The notes beneath the pieces were generated by a model. That model searched no databases, was not told the DNA's origin, and worked only from the letters and a program-made list of their open reading frames with translations. From contig NZ_JACCFG010000001.1 of assembly GCF_013416555.1 (NCBI RefSeq), forward strand, positions 248,001-312,000: a stretch of DNA of 64,000 nt. Reading direction: 5' to 3'. The number at the start of each line of letters is the position of its first letter. The first letter of the stretch is position 1. Shown here in pieces: positions 1-9,438 of this stretch. A program made the translations under genes and the position numbers. Source of the DNA: Sphingomonas sp. R-74633 (lineage in GTDB: Bacteria; Pseudomonadota; Alphaproteobacteria; Sphingomonadales; Sphingomonadaceae).

Positions 1-1511
1 TTGATGAAGCCATAGACCATCGACAGGCCGAGACCCGTGCCGCGGCCGACTTCCTTGGTGGTGAAGAAGGGCTCGAAAGCGCGGGCGGCCGTGTCCGCGT
101 CCATGCCCGTGCCGGTGTCGGAGATGCTGATCAGCACATATTGGCCGGGCCGCACTTCGGCGTCGCGCGCGGTGTAATGGCTGTCGAGGTGCGTATTGGC
201 GGTCTCGACCGTCAGCTTGCCGCCCTGCGGCATCGCATCGCGCGCGTTGATCGCGAGGTTGAGCAGCGCATTCTCGAGCTGGTTGGCGTCGACCTCGACC
301 GGCCAGATGCGCGCGCCCTGCACAATCTCGGTCTCCACCGTCTCGCCAAGGCTGCGGTGGAGCAGGTCGGACATGCCGGCGATCAGCCGGTTGGGATCGA
401 TCCGCTCGGGGGCCAGCGGCTGGCGGCGCGCGAAGGCGAGCAGGCGCTGGGTTAGCACCGCGGCGCGTTGCGCCCCGTTCATCGCGGCACCGGCGGCGCG
501 GATCAGGCGGGGCGAATCCGCCGGCAGGTTGCGCTGCAGGATGTCGAGATTGCCGGTGACGATCTGGAGCAGATTGTTGAAGTCATGCGCCACCCCGCCG
601 GTCAGCTGGCCCACCGTCTCCATCTTCTGCGACTGGCGCAGCGCTTCCTCGGCGGCGCGGAGCGCTTCGGAAGCATCGCGCTCGGTAGTGATGTCGCGGG
701 CGACGCAGTAGAGCATCTCGCCCTCGGGCACCGCGGTCCAGCTGAACCAGCGATATTCGCCATCCTTGCCGCGGAATCGGTTCTCGAAGCGCATCGTCGG
801 CGCGCCACAGGAAAGATCGTCGATCTCCTCGCGCGTGCGCCGCACGTCGTCGGGATGCTCCATCCATTGCGAAGTGCGGCCGACCAGCTCCTCGGTGCTC
901 CAGCCGAGAATCTCGGTCCAGGCGGGGCTTACGTTGCGCCACACGCCCTGATTGTCGGCGATCAGGAAAGGGTCGCGCGCCAGCGTCCATAGCCGGTTGC
1001 GATCGGCGATCGCCTCGCGTTCGGATAGCACGCGCGCAGTGGTTTCGCTGACGATGCACAGGACGCCGCCGACGCTGCCGTCATCGTCGAACACCGGCGA
1101 ATAGCTGATGTCGAAATAGACTGTCTCGCCGCGCCCGCCGTCGCGCTCGATATAAAAGGGGCGGTCCTTCGCCCAATAGGTCTCGCCGGTATCGCGCACG
1201 CCCTGGAGCAGCGGTCCGAGATCGTCCCACAGCTCGCCCCACCAGATCCGGGCGCTTTGTCCCAGCGCCCGGGGATGCTTGTCGCCGATCGTGGGCACAT
1301 AGGCATCGTTGTAGAGCGCACAGAATTCCGGCCCCCAGAACATCACGATCTCGGCGCGCGCGGGCAGCATCATCCGCACCGCGGCAGTGAGCGCGTTCGA
1401 CCAGCCGGAAACCGGCCCAAGCGGCGATTCGGTGCCGATCGCGGCGGTCAGCCGGCCCAGCGTGCCGAGGCTGTCGAACGATGAAGCGGGACTCTCAGGA
1501 AAGGCCATCAT
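1..1511 (-). CDS. PAS-domain sensor histidine kinase, 3' end outside window
   Basis: Membrane-free sensor kinase of two-component signalling; 503 residues are present and the C-terminus runs off the left edge. Seen: an N-terminal PAS-like domain at about residues 30-155, a second PAS at about 170-275, then a HisKA dimerisation domain with the phospho-acceptor in GGVAHDFNN (His309), and an HATPase domain with an N box (NLAINARDAM), G1 (DTGTGMD), F box (FEPFFTTK) and G2 (GRGTGLGLS). No transmembrane segment is visible, so it is probably cytoplasmic. In this family a receiver domain commonly follows, so a hybrid kinase is likely but cannot be confirmed here. Two adjacent ATGs at 1511 and 1508 are possible starts. 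It is divergent from the S8 protease gene. Confidence 0.9.
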   Translation of the reverse strand, partial: MMAFPESPASSFDSLGTLGRLTAAIGTESPLGPVSGWSNALTAAVRMMLPARAEIVMFWGPEFCALYNDAYVPTIGDKHPRALGQSARIWWGELWDDLGPLLQGVRDTGETYWAKDRPFYIERDGGRGETVYFDISYSPVFDDDGSVGGVLCIVSETTARVLSEREAIADRNRLWTLARDPFLIADNQGVWRNVSPAWTEILGWSTEELVGRTSQWMEHPDDVRRTREEIDDLSCGAPTMRFENRFRGKDGEYRWFSWTAVPEGEMLYCVARDITTERDASEALRAAEEALRQSQKMETVGQLTGGVAHDFNNLLQIVTGNLDILQRNLPADSPRLIRAAGAAMNGAQRAAVLTQRLLAFARRQPLAPERIDPNRLIAGMSDLLHRSLGETVETEIVQGARIWPVEVDANQLENALLNLAINARDAMPQGGKLTVETANTHLDSHYTARDAEVRPGQYVLISISDTGTGMDADTAARAFEPFFTTKEVGRGTGLGLSMVYGFI

Positions 1512-1774
1512 ATCCTTGGCGCAGCAGATTTTTCTGTCGTGGGCGAAGGTGGTGCCGCATCGGCGGCTACCTTCAATCCCGGACAACGCGGGGCGACAAC
1601 AAGGTTTCCCTGCGCCCGAAGCCGCCATTTCCGATCGTCTCGGAGTCGACACGATACCGGCGGCGCCTAGTATCGGCGGCATCGGGGCGCGAGAAAATGA
1701 TTCGACGATGATTGGCGTGCAGCGCCGGCTTCTCGGGAAGCCGGGCCGGTACACCTGCGCGAGGGGCGGAACCG

Positions 1775-3565
1775 ATGGCGAATGATCCTGCCGTACGAGA
1801 TCAGATACGTGGCATCCTGCTGGAGGGCCGCGGCGGACCCCGCCTGCTCACCGAAAGCGCCGTCCAGCTGGACGTATGGTACGCGTTCGGCAGCGATATC
1901 AACGGCACGATCGACCTGCTCCTCACGCCGCGCGAGACGATCCCGGCGGCGCGGCTGGCGCGCGCGCTCTTCGACGCATTGCCGCGCGCCGAGCCGGGAC
2001 GCGAGCGGCACATCATGCCGGTGGAAGGCGCGGTGGCGGCGCGGCTGAGCTTCGACGATCTCGTCCATGTGGTACTGCCGCTCACCGGGCTCGACCTTCC
2101 CCAGCGCCTGCGCGAGCTCGACAATCTGATCGCCTCCTCGCCGATGCTGGAGATGCGCGAGGGCTCGTTCCTGATGATGCTGCGGCAATTCGCCAAGCAA
2201 TATCAGGCCCAGCTCTCGGCCGAGTTGCGCGAGACGCTGCTGGTCGCCACGCTGCTCGCGGCGCGCGACGATCTCAGCTACGCCGGATGGCGCGAGCATA
2301 TTCACTATGGCTGGCCCCGCCTGCCGCAGGACCTGCTCGACGCCGCCGGAATCTGGCGAGTGTCGCTCAACCGGGCAGTCCAGCCGTTCGGCGTGTCGAT
2401 CGAGACGGTCAAGGCCGACGCGGCGCTGCGCGTGTTCGACATCGATTGCCGCACGGTGACCTGGGCAGTGATCGATTCGGGAATAGACGGGTCGCACCCC
2501 GCCTTTCGCGATCATGACGCGGGTGGCTTCGCGACGCGGATCGACAAGGCGCTCGACTTCTCGATGATGCGCGCGCTTGCCGCGTTCGACCTCGTCCTCG
2601 ACGAAGCCGCGCGTGCGGCGCAGCTCGCGCTGATCCGCGACAAGCTGGCGATGAGCGAGGAAGAGGCGACGCATTGGCTCGACCGGCTGCGCGACGACGC
2701 GACGCAGGGGCGGCCCTATGACTGGGAGGCGCTGTCGCGGCTGCTCGAAGTGCCGATCGACCGGCTCGATCGCGGTTCGGACGACAAGCCCAACGGCCAC
2801 GGCACCCATGTCGCCGGCGTGCTCGGCGGCGACTGGCGTGAGAATGACGAGCGGGTCTTCCGCGGCGTTTGCCCGACGATCCGGCTCTACGATCTGCGCG
2901 TGCTCGGCGAATCGAGCACCGATACCGAAGTCGCGATCCTGGCGGCGCTGGAATATGTCCGATGGCTCAACAGCCGTAACCGCTACATGATGATCCACGG
3001 CGTGAACCTGTCGATCGGCATGGAGCACGACATGGACAATTATGCCTGTGGCCGCACCCCGGTGTGCATGGCGTGCGAGGCGACGGTCAGCTCGGGCGTC
3101 AGCGTCGTGGCGGCAGCGGGCAATTGGGGCGCGCAGACTTATCTGACGACCAAAGATCCCTATCGCGGCTATGCGGCGATCTCGATCGCTGACCCGGGCA
3201 ACGCCGCCTCGGTGATCACCGTCGGGGCGACGCACCGCGAGCGGCCGCACGAATATGGCGTGAGCTTCTTTTCCTCGCGCGGACCCACCGGAGACGGGCG
3301 CGCCAAGCCCGATGTGGTGGCGCCGGGCGAGAAGATCGACGGGCCGCTGCCCAATCTCGGCATCGGCCGGCTCGACGGCACCAGCATGGCCGCGCCGCAC
3401 GTCTCCGGCATCGCCGCGCTGCTGATGGCGCGCCACCCGGAGATGGTCGGCGATCCGGCGGCGGTGAAGACGACGATCATGCGCAGCGCCACCGATCTCG
3501 GGCGCGAGCGGCACTTCCAGGGCGCCGGCCTGGTCGATGCCCTGCGCGCGCTGCAGACGCGCTGA
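1775..3565 (+). CDS. Subtilisin-like (S8) serine protease
   Basis: A 596-residue S8 peptidase. The catalytic triad is intact: Asp234 in AVIDSGIDGSHP, His342 in NGHGTHVAG, Ser537 in LDGTSMAAPH, with oxyanion Asn450 in AAAGN. There is no signal peptide and the first 220 residues form a domain I do not recognise, so a cytoplasmic enzyme is likely rather than a secreted scavenging protease. About 100 residues of mostly helical insert lie between Asp and His. The ATG at 1775 was chosen over in-frame upstream starts because of the GAGGGGCGGA ribosome-binding sequence just before it. A perfect 8-bp hairpin (1725-1744) lies upstream. It is followed after 2 bases by the metallo-beta-lactamase-fold gene, so the two are probably co-translated. 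Substrate unknown. Confidence 0.88.
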   Translation: MANDPAVRDQIRGILLEGRGGPRLLTESAVQLDVWYAFGSDINGTIDLLLTPRETIPAARLARALFDALPRAEPGRERHIMPVEGAVAARLSFDDLVHVVLPLTGLDLPQRLRELDNLIASSPMLEMREGSFLMMLRQFAKQYQAQLSAELRETLLVATLLAARDDLSYAGWREHIHYGWPRLPQDLLDAAGIWRVSLNRAVQPFGVSIETVKADAALRVFDIDCRTVTWAVIDSGIDGSHPAFRDHDAGGFATRIDKALDFSMMRALAAFDLVLDEAARAAQLALIRDKLAMSEEEATHWLDRLRDDATQGRPYDWEALSRLLEVPIDRLDRGSDDKPNGHGTHVAGVLGGDWRENDERVFRGVCPTIRLYDLRVLGESSTDTEVAILAALEYVRWLNSRNRYMMIHGVNLSIGMEHDMDNYACGRTPVCMACEATVSSGVSVVAAAGNWGAQTYLTTKDPYRGYAAISIADPGNAASVITVGATHRERPHEYGVSFFSSRGPTGDGRAKPDVVAPGEKIDGPLPNLGIGRLDGTSMAAPHVSGIAALLMARHPEMVGDPAAVKTTIMRSATDLGRERHFQGAGLVDALRALQTR

Positions 3566-3567
3566 CC

Positions 3568-4854
3568 ATGACCACCGACAGCAACCCGCTGAACGAGAAA
3601 TACCTCCGGGCGAAGGCCACGGTCCAACCGAAGCCTCCCGAACCACCGACAAGGAGCACGACCATGTTGTTCGAAGCGCTTCCCGCCCGGTACGGCGACT
3701 GCCTGTTCCTCACCTTTCCGAGGTCCAACGGAGAACGTCCGCTGCGCCTGCTGATCGATGGCGGTCCGGCGGGCGTCTATGCGGGCTCGCTCAAGAAGCG
3801 GCTGGACGAAGAGGCGAAGAAATTTCCCGCCGAGAAACCGCTCAACCTCGATGCGGTGATGATCAGCCATATCGACGAGGATCATATCCTCGGCGTGCTC
3901 GACCTGTTCACCGCGATCCAGGATGCCGATCAGCGCAGGGCGCCGCGCCCGTACCAGCCGAAATGGCTGCTCCATAACAGCTTCGACGGACTGCTCGGCG
4001 AAGGCGAGGGCAATGCCGCACGTGCGCTCGACGCGCCGACGGTGCTTGCCGGACTGGGCGGCGAGCTGGCCTTCGGCGACGCCAAGTCGCACACCGCGCG
4101 GCTGGTGCTGCAAAGCTATGGCCAGGGCAGCAAGCTGGCCAGCATCGCCGCGGCGCTGCGCATCGTGCGCAACCCGCCCGACCAGCGGCTGCTCACGCTC
4201 GATCCCACGGCGCCGCGCGTGCTGCAGGTCGGCGACGCGACGATCACCATCGTCGGGCCGATCCAGAGCGGGATCGACAATCTGCGCAAGGAGTGGGCGG
4301 CGTGGAAGGCGAAGCAGCAGAAGAAGGACACTGCCGCGCTCGCCGCGCTGGGCGCCCAGCTTGATACCGCGGTGCCCAACCTGTCGAGCATCGTCGCGTT
4401 GCTTGAGCTCCACGGCACCAAGATCGTGCTCACCGGCGATGCGCGCGGGGACCATGTCGTGAAGGGGCTGGAGGAAGCCAAGCTGATGCCGGCTGGCGGG
4501 GTGCTCGATGTCGACGTGCTCAAGCTGCCGCACCACGGATCGATCCGCAACGTCACGCCCGGGCTGATCAAGCAGGTCCGCGCGAAGCACTATATCGCGT
4601 CGGGCGACGGCACCTATGGCAATCCCGATCGCGCGACGCTCGAGTTGATCGAGCAGATCCGGCCCGAGGGCGGCTATACCGTGCACCTCACCTATGATGC
4701 GGCGAGCTGCGATGCCACGCACGAAGCCTGGGGCAAGGGGCGCAAGGGCCAGGAATATGACCCGGCCAAGCACTCGATCGTCGAGGTGGTCGACCGCTGG
4801 CGGAAGGAAGGCAAGATCGTGGTCGAGGAAGGCCCGGTGAAGCTCGAATTCTAG
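3568..4854 (+). CDS. ComEC/Rec2-like metallo-beta-lactamase-fold hydrolase
   Basis: 428 residues if read from 3568. The MBL metal motif is SHIDEDHILG at residues 100-109, the HxDxDH variant seen in ComEC/Rec2-type domains rather than the canonical HxHxDH. Further family features are LLIDGG near residue 61, a GDA segment (IVLTGDARGDH) and a KLPHHGS motif. There are no transmembrane segments, so unlike ComEC this is a soluble stand-alone enzyme, possibly acting on nucleic acid or another phosphodiester; that is inference. A second possible start is the ATG at 3664, preceded by AAGGAG, which would drop the Pro-rich first 32 residues. It sits 2 bases after the S8 protease, and its TAG stop overlaps the stop of convergent aroB. 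Confidence 0.82.
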   Translation: MTTDSNPLNEKYLRAKATVQPKPPEPPTRSTTMLFEALPARYGDCLFLTFPRSNGERPLRLLIDGGPAGVYAGSLKKRLDEEAKKFPAEKPLNLDAVMISHIDEDHILGVLDLFTAIQDADQRRAPRPYQPKWLLHNSFDGLLGEGEGNAARALDAPTVLAGLGGELAFGDAKSHTARLVLQSYGQGSKLASIAAALRIVRNPPDQRLLTLDPTAPRVLQVGDATITIVGPIQSGIDNLRKEWAAWKAKQQKKDTAALAALGAQLDTAVPNLSSIVALLELHGTKIVLTGDARGDHVVKGLEEAKLMPAGGVLDVDVLKLPHHGSIRNVTPGLIKQVRAKHYIASGDGTYGNPDRATLELIEQIRPEGGYTVHLTYDAASCDATHEAWGKGRKGQEYDPAKHSIVEVVDRWRKEGKIVVEEGPVKLEF

Positions 4855-5939
4855 CGCGGCTGCGCGTCGAGAAAGGCGGCGACGTCGGCAAGATCCACAT
4901 TCTTGTCGAGATAGGTCTGGCCGATCCCGCGGGCGAGCAGGAAGGGCAGGGTGCCCGCGCTCATCTTCTTGTCGTGCAGCATATGCTCGACCAGACGGGC
5001 GCCGCTGGCGCTGATCCCGGCGGCCTTGAGCCCGTTGGGCAGGCCGACGGCAGCGAGGTGCGCCGAGACGCGCTCGGCATCCTGGCCGGGGCAGATGCCC
5101 TTGGCCGCCGAGAAGCCGAACGCCAGTGCCATGCCGGCGGCGACGCCTTCGCCGTGGAGCAGCTTGTCGGAGAAGCCGGCCTCGGCCTCGAGCGCATGGC
5201 CAAAGGTGTGGCCGAGGTTGAGCAATGCGCGCGTGCCGGTGGTCTCGCGCTCGTCGGCGGCGACGATCCGCGCCTTGGCGCCGACCGAATGGGCGATCGC
5301 ATATTCGCGCGCCGCCGGATCGCCGGCCATCAGCGCGGCGGCATTGGCCTCGCACCATTCGAAAAAGGCGAAATCGTCGATCAGCCCGTATTTCACCACT
5401 TCGGCGTAACCGGCACGCAGGTCGCGGGCGGGCAGGGTATCGAGCACGCTCGGATCGATGATCACCAGGCTCGGCTGGTGGAAGGCGCCGACCAGGTTCT
5501 TGCCGGCGCGCGTGTTGATCGCGGTCTTGCCGCCGACCGAGCTGTCGACCTGGGCGAGCAGGGTGGTGGGGATCTGGACGAAGCTGCAGCCACGCTTGAG
5601 CACCGAGGTTGCGAATCCGACCAGGTCGCCGATCACCCCGCCGCCCAGCGCAATGACGTTGTCGCTGCGCTCGATACCGAGCTCGAGCAGTCTGTCGAGC
5701 AGCGCCTCGAGCTGCCCCCAGCTCTTGGTGCCTTCGCCCGGCGGCAGGATGATCGCCTCGCTCGGGCCGATCGCTGCCTGCAGTGTGGCGAGGTGCGGGC
5801 GCACATTCTCGTCGGTCACGATCACCCAGCGCCGCCCTTTGTCGAACGGGGCGAGCGCCTCGCCGGTGCGGGCGAGCAGCCCGGCTTCGATGCGGACGTC
5901 ATAGCTGCGGTCGCCAAGCGCGACGGGGACGATGGTCAC
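4851..5939 (-). CDS. aroB: 3-dehydroquinate synthase
   Basis: Second step of the shikimate pathway: converts DAHP to 3-dehydroquinate using NAD and a divalent metal. 362 residues, the usual length. Visible family motifs are the GGGVIGD nucleotide-binding loop, the DSSVGGKTAIN active-site segment, and the GHTFGHALE metal-ligand motif with a further HGEGVAAG segment. The GTG start at 5939 overlaps the TGA stop of aroK by four bases (GTGA), so aroK-aroB form an operon with coupled translation. Longer in-frame reading upstream overlaps aroK and is not credible. Its stop codon overlaps the stop of the convergent MBL gene. Confidence 0.97.
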   Translation of the reverse strand: MTIVPVALGDRSYDVRIEAGLLARTGEALAPFDKGRRWVIVTDENVRPHLATLQAAIGPSEAIILPPGEGTKSWGQLEALLDRLLELGIERSDNVIALGGGVIGDLVGFATSVLKRGCSFVQIPTTLLAQVDSSVGGKTAINTRAGKNLVGAFHQPSLVIIDPSVLDTLPARDLRAGYAEVVKYGLIDDFAFFEWCEANAAALMAGDPAAREYAIAHSVGAKARIVAADERETTGTRALLNLGHTFGHALEAEAGFSDKLLHGEGVAAGMALAFGFSAAKGICPGQDAERVSAHLAAVGLPNGLKAAGISASGARLVEHMLHDKKMSAGTLPFLLARGIGQTYLDKNVDLADVAAFLDAQPR

Positions 5940-6475
5940 GGGTGCAGGGCCTTCAGGATCGCGTCGACGGTGGTGTCGTGCGGCGCTGCTATGCTGGGCA
6001 CCCGGATCGGCGCAAGCGCGTAATAGGGATTGCGGACCGCGGCGAGCTCGATGAGCACTTCCTCGGGATCGCGGCCGCGCAGCAGCGGCCGCGTATCGCG
6101 CCGGCGGACGCGGTCGGCGAGCACCTCCGGCTCGGCATCGAGCCACACTGCGATGGAATTGCTCAGGATCAGCTCGCGCGTGCCTTCATGCATGAACGCG
6201 CCGCCGCCGGTGGCGATGATCTTGGGGGCGCCATCGACCAGCCGGGCGATCACGCGCCGCTCGCCGTCGCGGAAATGCGCCTCGCCGAAGCGCTCGAAAA
6301 TGTCGGCCACGGTCATCCCGGCGGCAGCCTCGATCTCGTGATCGGCATCGACAAAGGGCAGGCGCATGCGCTGCGCCAGGCGCCGGCCGACCGTGGTCTT
6401 GCCCGCACCCATCAGCCCGATCAGCACGATCGGCTTGCCCATCCACCCGCTATTCACTGCCTGCGTCTCTAACAT
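5936..6475 (-). CDS. aroK: Shikimate kinase
   Basis: Phosphorylates shikimate at the 3-hydroxyl with ATP. 179 residues from the ATG at 6475. Seen: Walker A GLMGAGKTT, the substrate-binding Asp in VDADHEIE, Arg in FRDGERRV, the GGG loop in ATGGGAF, and the lid motif RDTRPLL. A further in-frame ATG at 6442 (MGKPIVLIG) and a TTG at 6514 are alternatives; none has a strong ribosome-binding site. It is the upstream gene of the aroK-aroB operon and is divergent from the small membrane protein gene at 6551. Confidence 0.95.
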   Translation of the reverse strand: MLETQAVNSGWMGKPIVLIGLMGAGKTTVGRRLAQRMRLPFVDADHEIEAAAGMTVADIFERFGEAHFRDGERRVIARLVDGAPKIIATGGGAFMHEGTRELILSNSIAVWLDAEPEVLADRVRRRDTRPLLRGRDPEEVLIELAAVRNPYYALAPIRVPSIAAPHDTTVDAILKALHP

Positions 6476-6550
6476 GTTCGTGAGGGCTATACAGCGAGGG
6501 CGGTCGTCGGGCAAAAGGCCCGCGAAGCCACTATTTCCGGACCCATTTTC

Positions 6551-6688
6551 ATGTCCCGCTTGATCGTTGCGTTGATCGTCATCCTCGTCGTCCTGGTTGG
6601 CGGCCTGTTCTTCCTCGCGGGCCGCGAGACCAAGAAGGAGCCGGTCCGCATGGAGAAGGTGGTCCCGCTTGCAAATCTCGCCAATTAA
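6551..6688 (+). CDS. Small single-pass membrane protein
   Basis: A 45-residue ORF with one strongly hydrophobic segment (LIVALIVILVVLVGGLFFLAG) after a two-residue cytoplasmic start and followed by a charged tail (KKEPVRMEK). No family recognised. Its end overlaps the start of the next gene, whose TTG start lies inside it with AGAAGGTGG upstream, so the two look translationally coupled. That coupling is the main support for it being a real gene. Confidence 0.6.
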   Translation: MSRLIVALIVILVVLVGGLFFLAGRETKKEPVRMEKVVPLANLAN

Positions 6689-8483
6689 GGGCCGTCACCT
6701 CGCCCTTGCCGGGCTGTTGCTGGCAGGGGCAGCGGTGCCTGCGCTCGGGCAGCAGGACAAGCCCGAATCGCTATTGCCGCCGGGCTTTGACGAGCCGACT
6801 CCGGCGCCCAAGCCCGCACCGAGCGCTGCCGCGCCCGCTGCGACGGCCCCTGCCGCGAGCGCGCCCAGCGCCGTGTCGAACGCGACCTATGGTGCCGATG
6901 CCGTCGCCGGGATCGTGACTATCGGCAACACCGCCGAGGCGGAGCCGCTGCCCACTGGCCCGGTCGATCTCTCGCGCTACGAACTGCCCGAATTCGCCCG
7001 GCATTCGCTGAACAAGGTCGGCGTCATCGCCGCGGGCAACACGCCATTCCCGGCCAAGGCTTTCGGCAAGACCGATGGCCGCGTCCTCGCCGCGCTGATG
7101 CAGCGGACGAGCGCGCCGGTCGCCTCGCGCTGGGTGTCGATTGCGCTCCGCCGTGCGCTGATGTCGCCGCTCGACACGCCCGCGCACATCAACGGCGCGG
7201 ACTTCGCCGCCGAGCGCGCCTGGCTGCTGCTGCGCATGGGCGAGGCCAATGCCGCCCGCGCCGTGGTCAACGACGTCGATGGCGAGAATTACACCACCCG
7301 CATGCTCCAGGTGGCGATGCAGGTCTCGCTCGCCACCGCCGATCCGGGTGGCCTGTGCGGCATCGCCGATCGCGGCAACCAATATATCCACCAGCGCGGC
7401 TGGGCGCTCGCCAAGGCGATGTGCGCGGGCCTGGCCGGCAAGCCGAACGAAGCGGGCCAGCTGCTCGATCAGGCGCGCGGCGGCACCCCCGCCAGCGACA
7501 TCGACAATCTCCTTGCCGAAAAGGTGCTCGGCACCGGCGCACAGGGCCGCCGCGCGGTCACGCTCGAATGGGGCGGGATCACCCGACTCTCCGCCTGGCG
7601 CTGGGGCCTCGCCACCGCGACGGGCGAGGACGTGCCGCTCTCGCTCTACGGCACCGCCGGCCCGCAGGTCCGCTACTGGCAGGCGCTGGCGCCGCAGCTC
7701 AGCCCACGCGCCCGCGCCGCTTCGGCCGAGCTCGCCGCCACTGCCGGCGTCTTTTCCAATGCCGGGCTGGTCGATCTCTACAGCGAGATCGCCGAAAGCG
7801 AGGACGCCAACACGACCGAGGGCGGTGTCGCGCGCGATCTGCGCACCGCCTATGTCGATGGCGATGTCGCCGATCGGATCAAGGCGATCCGCACGCTATG
7901 GGCCGAAGCGACCACGCCGCGCACCCAATATGGCCGGCTGATCCTCACCGCCCGCGCCGCCTCCTGGATCCCGGCCGATGCCAAGGTCGAGGAGCCCGAG
8001 CGGCTGATCGCCTCGATGCTTTCCGCCGGATACGAGACCAAGGCGATGGAGTGGCGCTCGGTGGTGCCGCGCGGCAGCATTGCCTGGGGCATGCTCGCGC
8101 TGGGCGATCCCGGGGCCGCCGGCCCGGTCGCCTATGGCGATTTCGACGCGTTCAAGGACGCCGCGGGCAAGCGCCGCGCCCAGCTCGCCTTTGCCGGGCT
8201 CGCCGGCCTCGGCCGCTTCGAGACCAGCGACGCCCAGCGTGGTGCCGCCGCGCTCGACGTGCGGATCGGCGCGGCGAACGACTGGACCCGCGCGATCGAC
8301 GCGGCCGGCAAGCGCGGCGATTCGGGCATGGTCGCGTTGCTCGCCGCGGTCGGCATGCAATCGCGCATCTGGGACAATGTGACTCCCGAGGCGCTGTTCC
8401 ACATCGTCGCGTCGATGCGCGCGGCGGGGATGACCAGCTATGCGCGGATGATCGCCGTGGAGGCGGTCACGCGGTCGGTTTGA
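6669..8483 (+). CDS. Secreted helical-repeat protein of unknown function
   Basis: 604 residues from a TTG start at 6669, chosen because it begins right at a typical signal peptide (hydrophobic LALAGLLLAGAAVPALG then QQ, a likely signal peptidase I site) and has a purine-rich ribosome-binding sequence. A low-complexity Ala/Pro linker follows (about residues 30-65), then a long alpha-helical region with Ala-rich repeated helices, reminiscent of TPR/SEL1-type solenoids but without a clear consensus. Predicted periplasmic. It is the second gene of a small run (membrane protein, this gene, xerD) with overlapping ends. I do not recognise the function. Confidence 0.75.
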   Translation: MQISPIKGRHLALAGLLLAGAAVPALGQQDKPESLLPPGFDEPTPAPKPAPSAAAPAATAPAASAPSAVSNATYGADAVAGIVTIGNTAEAEPLPTGPVDLSRYELPEFARHSLNKVGVIAAGNTPFPAKAFGKTDGRVLAALMQRTSAPVASRWVSIALRRALMSPLDTPAHINGADFAAERAWLLLRMGEANAARAVVNDVDGENYTTRMLQVAMQVSLATADPGGLCGIADRGNQYIHQRGWALAKAMCAGLAGKPNEAGQLLDQARGGTPASDIDNLLAEKVLGTGAQGRRAVTLEWGGITRLSAWRWGLATATGEDVPLSLYGTAGPQVRYWQALAPQLSPRARAASAELAATAGVFSNAGLVDLYSEIAESEDANTTEGGVARDLRTAYVDGDVADRIKAIRTLWAEATTPRTQYGRLILTARAASWIPADAKVEEPERLIASMLSAGYETKAMEWRSVVPRGSIAWGMLALGDPGAAGPVAYGDFDAFKDAAGKRRAQLAFAGLAGLGRFETSDAQRGAAALDVRIGAANDWTRAIDAAGKRGDSGMVALLAAVGMQSRIWDNVTPEALFHIVASMRAAGMTSYARMIAVEAVTRSV

Positions 8484-9427
8484 CCGCGCTTAGTGGTAGT
8501 GCCTCGCAAGGCTCGGCGGGCGAAGACCGCGCGCTGATCGAGCGCTTTCTCGAGATGATGCGGGCGGAGGCGGGTGCCGCCGCCAATACCATCGCCGCCT
8601 ATGGCACCGACCTTCGCCTCGCCTCCGAGTTCCTCGCCGGCGCGATGAGCGGGGCAGGGCGGCCCGAGATCGAGGCGCTCGCCGCCGAGTGGCAGCCGCT
8701 CGCCCGCGCCACCGTTGCGCGCAAATCGGCGGCCCTGCGGCGGTTCTACGCCTTCCTTGCCGACGAAGGCCTGCGCAAGGACGATCCCTCCGCCGCGCTG
8801 CCGCGCCCCGGCACCGCCCGCCCGCTGCCCAAGATCCTCAGCGTCGAGGATGTCGACCGCATGTTTGCGGCGATCGCCGCCCGCATCGCCCGCGTGCCGC
8901 CCGATCCGAACGACCTGCGTCTCCAGGCGTTGATCGAGCTGCTCTACGGCTCGGGCCTGCGCGCCACCGAGCTGATGTCGTTGCCCCGCAACGCGGTGTC
9001 GCCAGACCGGCCTTATCTTATCCTCAAGGGCAAGGGCGGTCGCGAGCGGCTGGTGCCGATCTCGGATCGCGCCCGCGCCGCCGTCGCCGCCTGGCGCGAG
9101 CATGTCGCGCCGGGCAAGCCGTTCCTCTTCCCATCGGGCAAGGTCCATCTCTCGCGGGTGCGGCTCTACCAGCTCGTCCGCGCGCTGGCGGGGGAGGCGG
9201 GCATCCCGCCCGACCGCGTCAGCCCCCACGTGCTGCGCCACGCCTTCGCCACCCACCTGCTCGAGGGCGGCGCTGATCTGCGCGCGCTGCAGGCGATGCT
9301 GGGGCACGCGGACATCGCCACGACCGAAATCTACACCCATGTCGACAGCCGCCGGCTGGTCGAACTGGTCAACCAGAGGCATCCTTTGGGGGAAGCACTC
9401 GTTGACGTGAAGACACGGCAAGGTTAG
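8480..9427 (+). CDS. xerD: Tyrosine recombinase XerD
   Basis: Site-specific recombinase that with XerC resolves chromosome dimers at dif. 315 residues from a TTG at 8480 that overlaps the preceding TGA. N-terminal SAM-like DNA-binding domain ([21 protein letters not shown]), then the catalytic domain with Arg in [12 protein letters not shown], Lys in [25 protein letters not shown] (HxxR), [15 protein letters not shown] containing the second His and the nucleophilic Tyr. All catalytic residues are present. It is 11 bases from accA and has no neighbouring mobile-element genes, so it reads as the housekeeping recombinase rather than an integrase. XerC cannot be strictly excluded. Confidence 0.92.
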   Translation: MTALSGSASQGSAGEDRALIERFLEMMRAEAGAAANTIAAYGTDLRLASEFLAGAMSGAGRPEIEALAAEWQPLARATVARKSAALRRFYAFLADEGLRKDDPSAALPRPGTARPLPKILSVEDVDRMFAAIAARIARVPPDPNDLRLQALIELLYGSGLRATELMSLPRNAVSPDRPYLILKGKGGRERLVPISDRARAAVAAWREHVAPGKPFLFPSGKVHLSRVRLYQLVRALAGEAGIPPDRVSPHVLRHAFATHLLEGGADLRALQAMLGHADIATTEIYTHVDSRRLVELVNQRHPLGEALVDVKTRQG

Positions 9428-9438
9428 CCCCCGCACCG

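Noticed and set aside
1667-3652. Long minus-strand frame opposite the S8 protease
   Set aside because: Antisense shadow; the plus strand has an intact catalytic triad and a good ribosome-binding site.
3169-5358. Long minus-strand frame over the S8 and MBL genes
   Set aside because: Arg/Ala-rich composition and no recognisable domains; it overlaps two well-supported plus-strand genes and part of aroB out of frame.
8480-9427. xerD as a mobile-element integrase
   Set aside because: It is the housekeeping type by length and motifs and sits in an accA-linked run of ordinary genes without other mobile genes.
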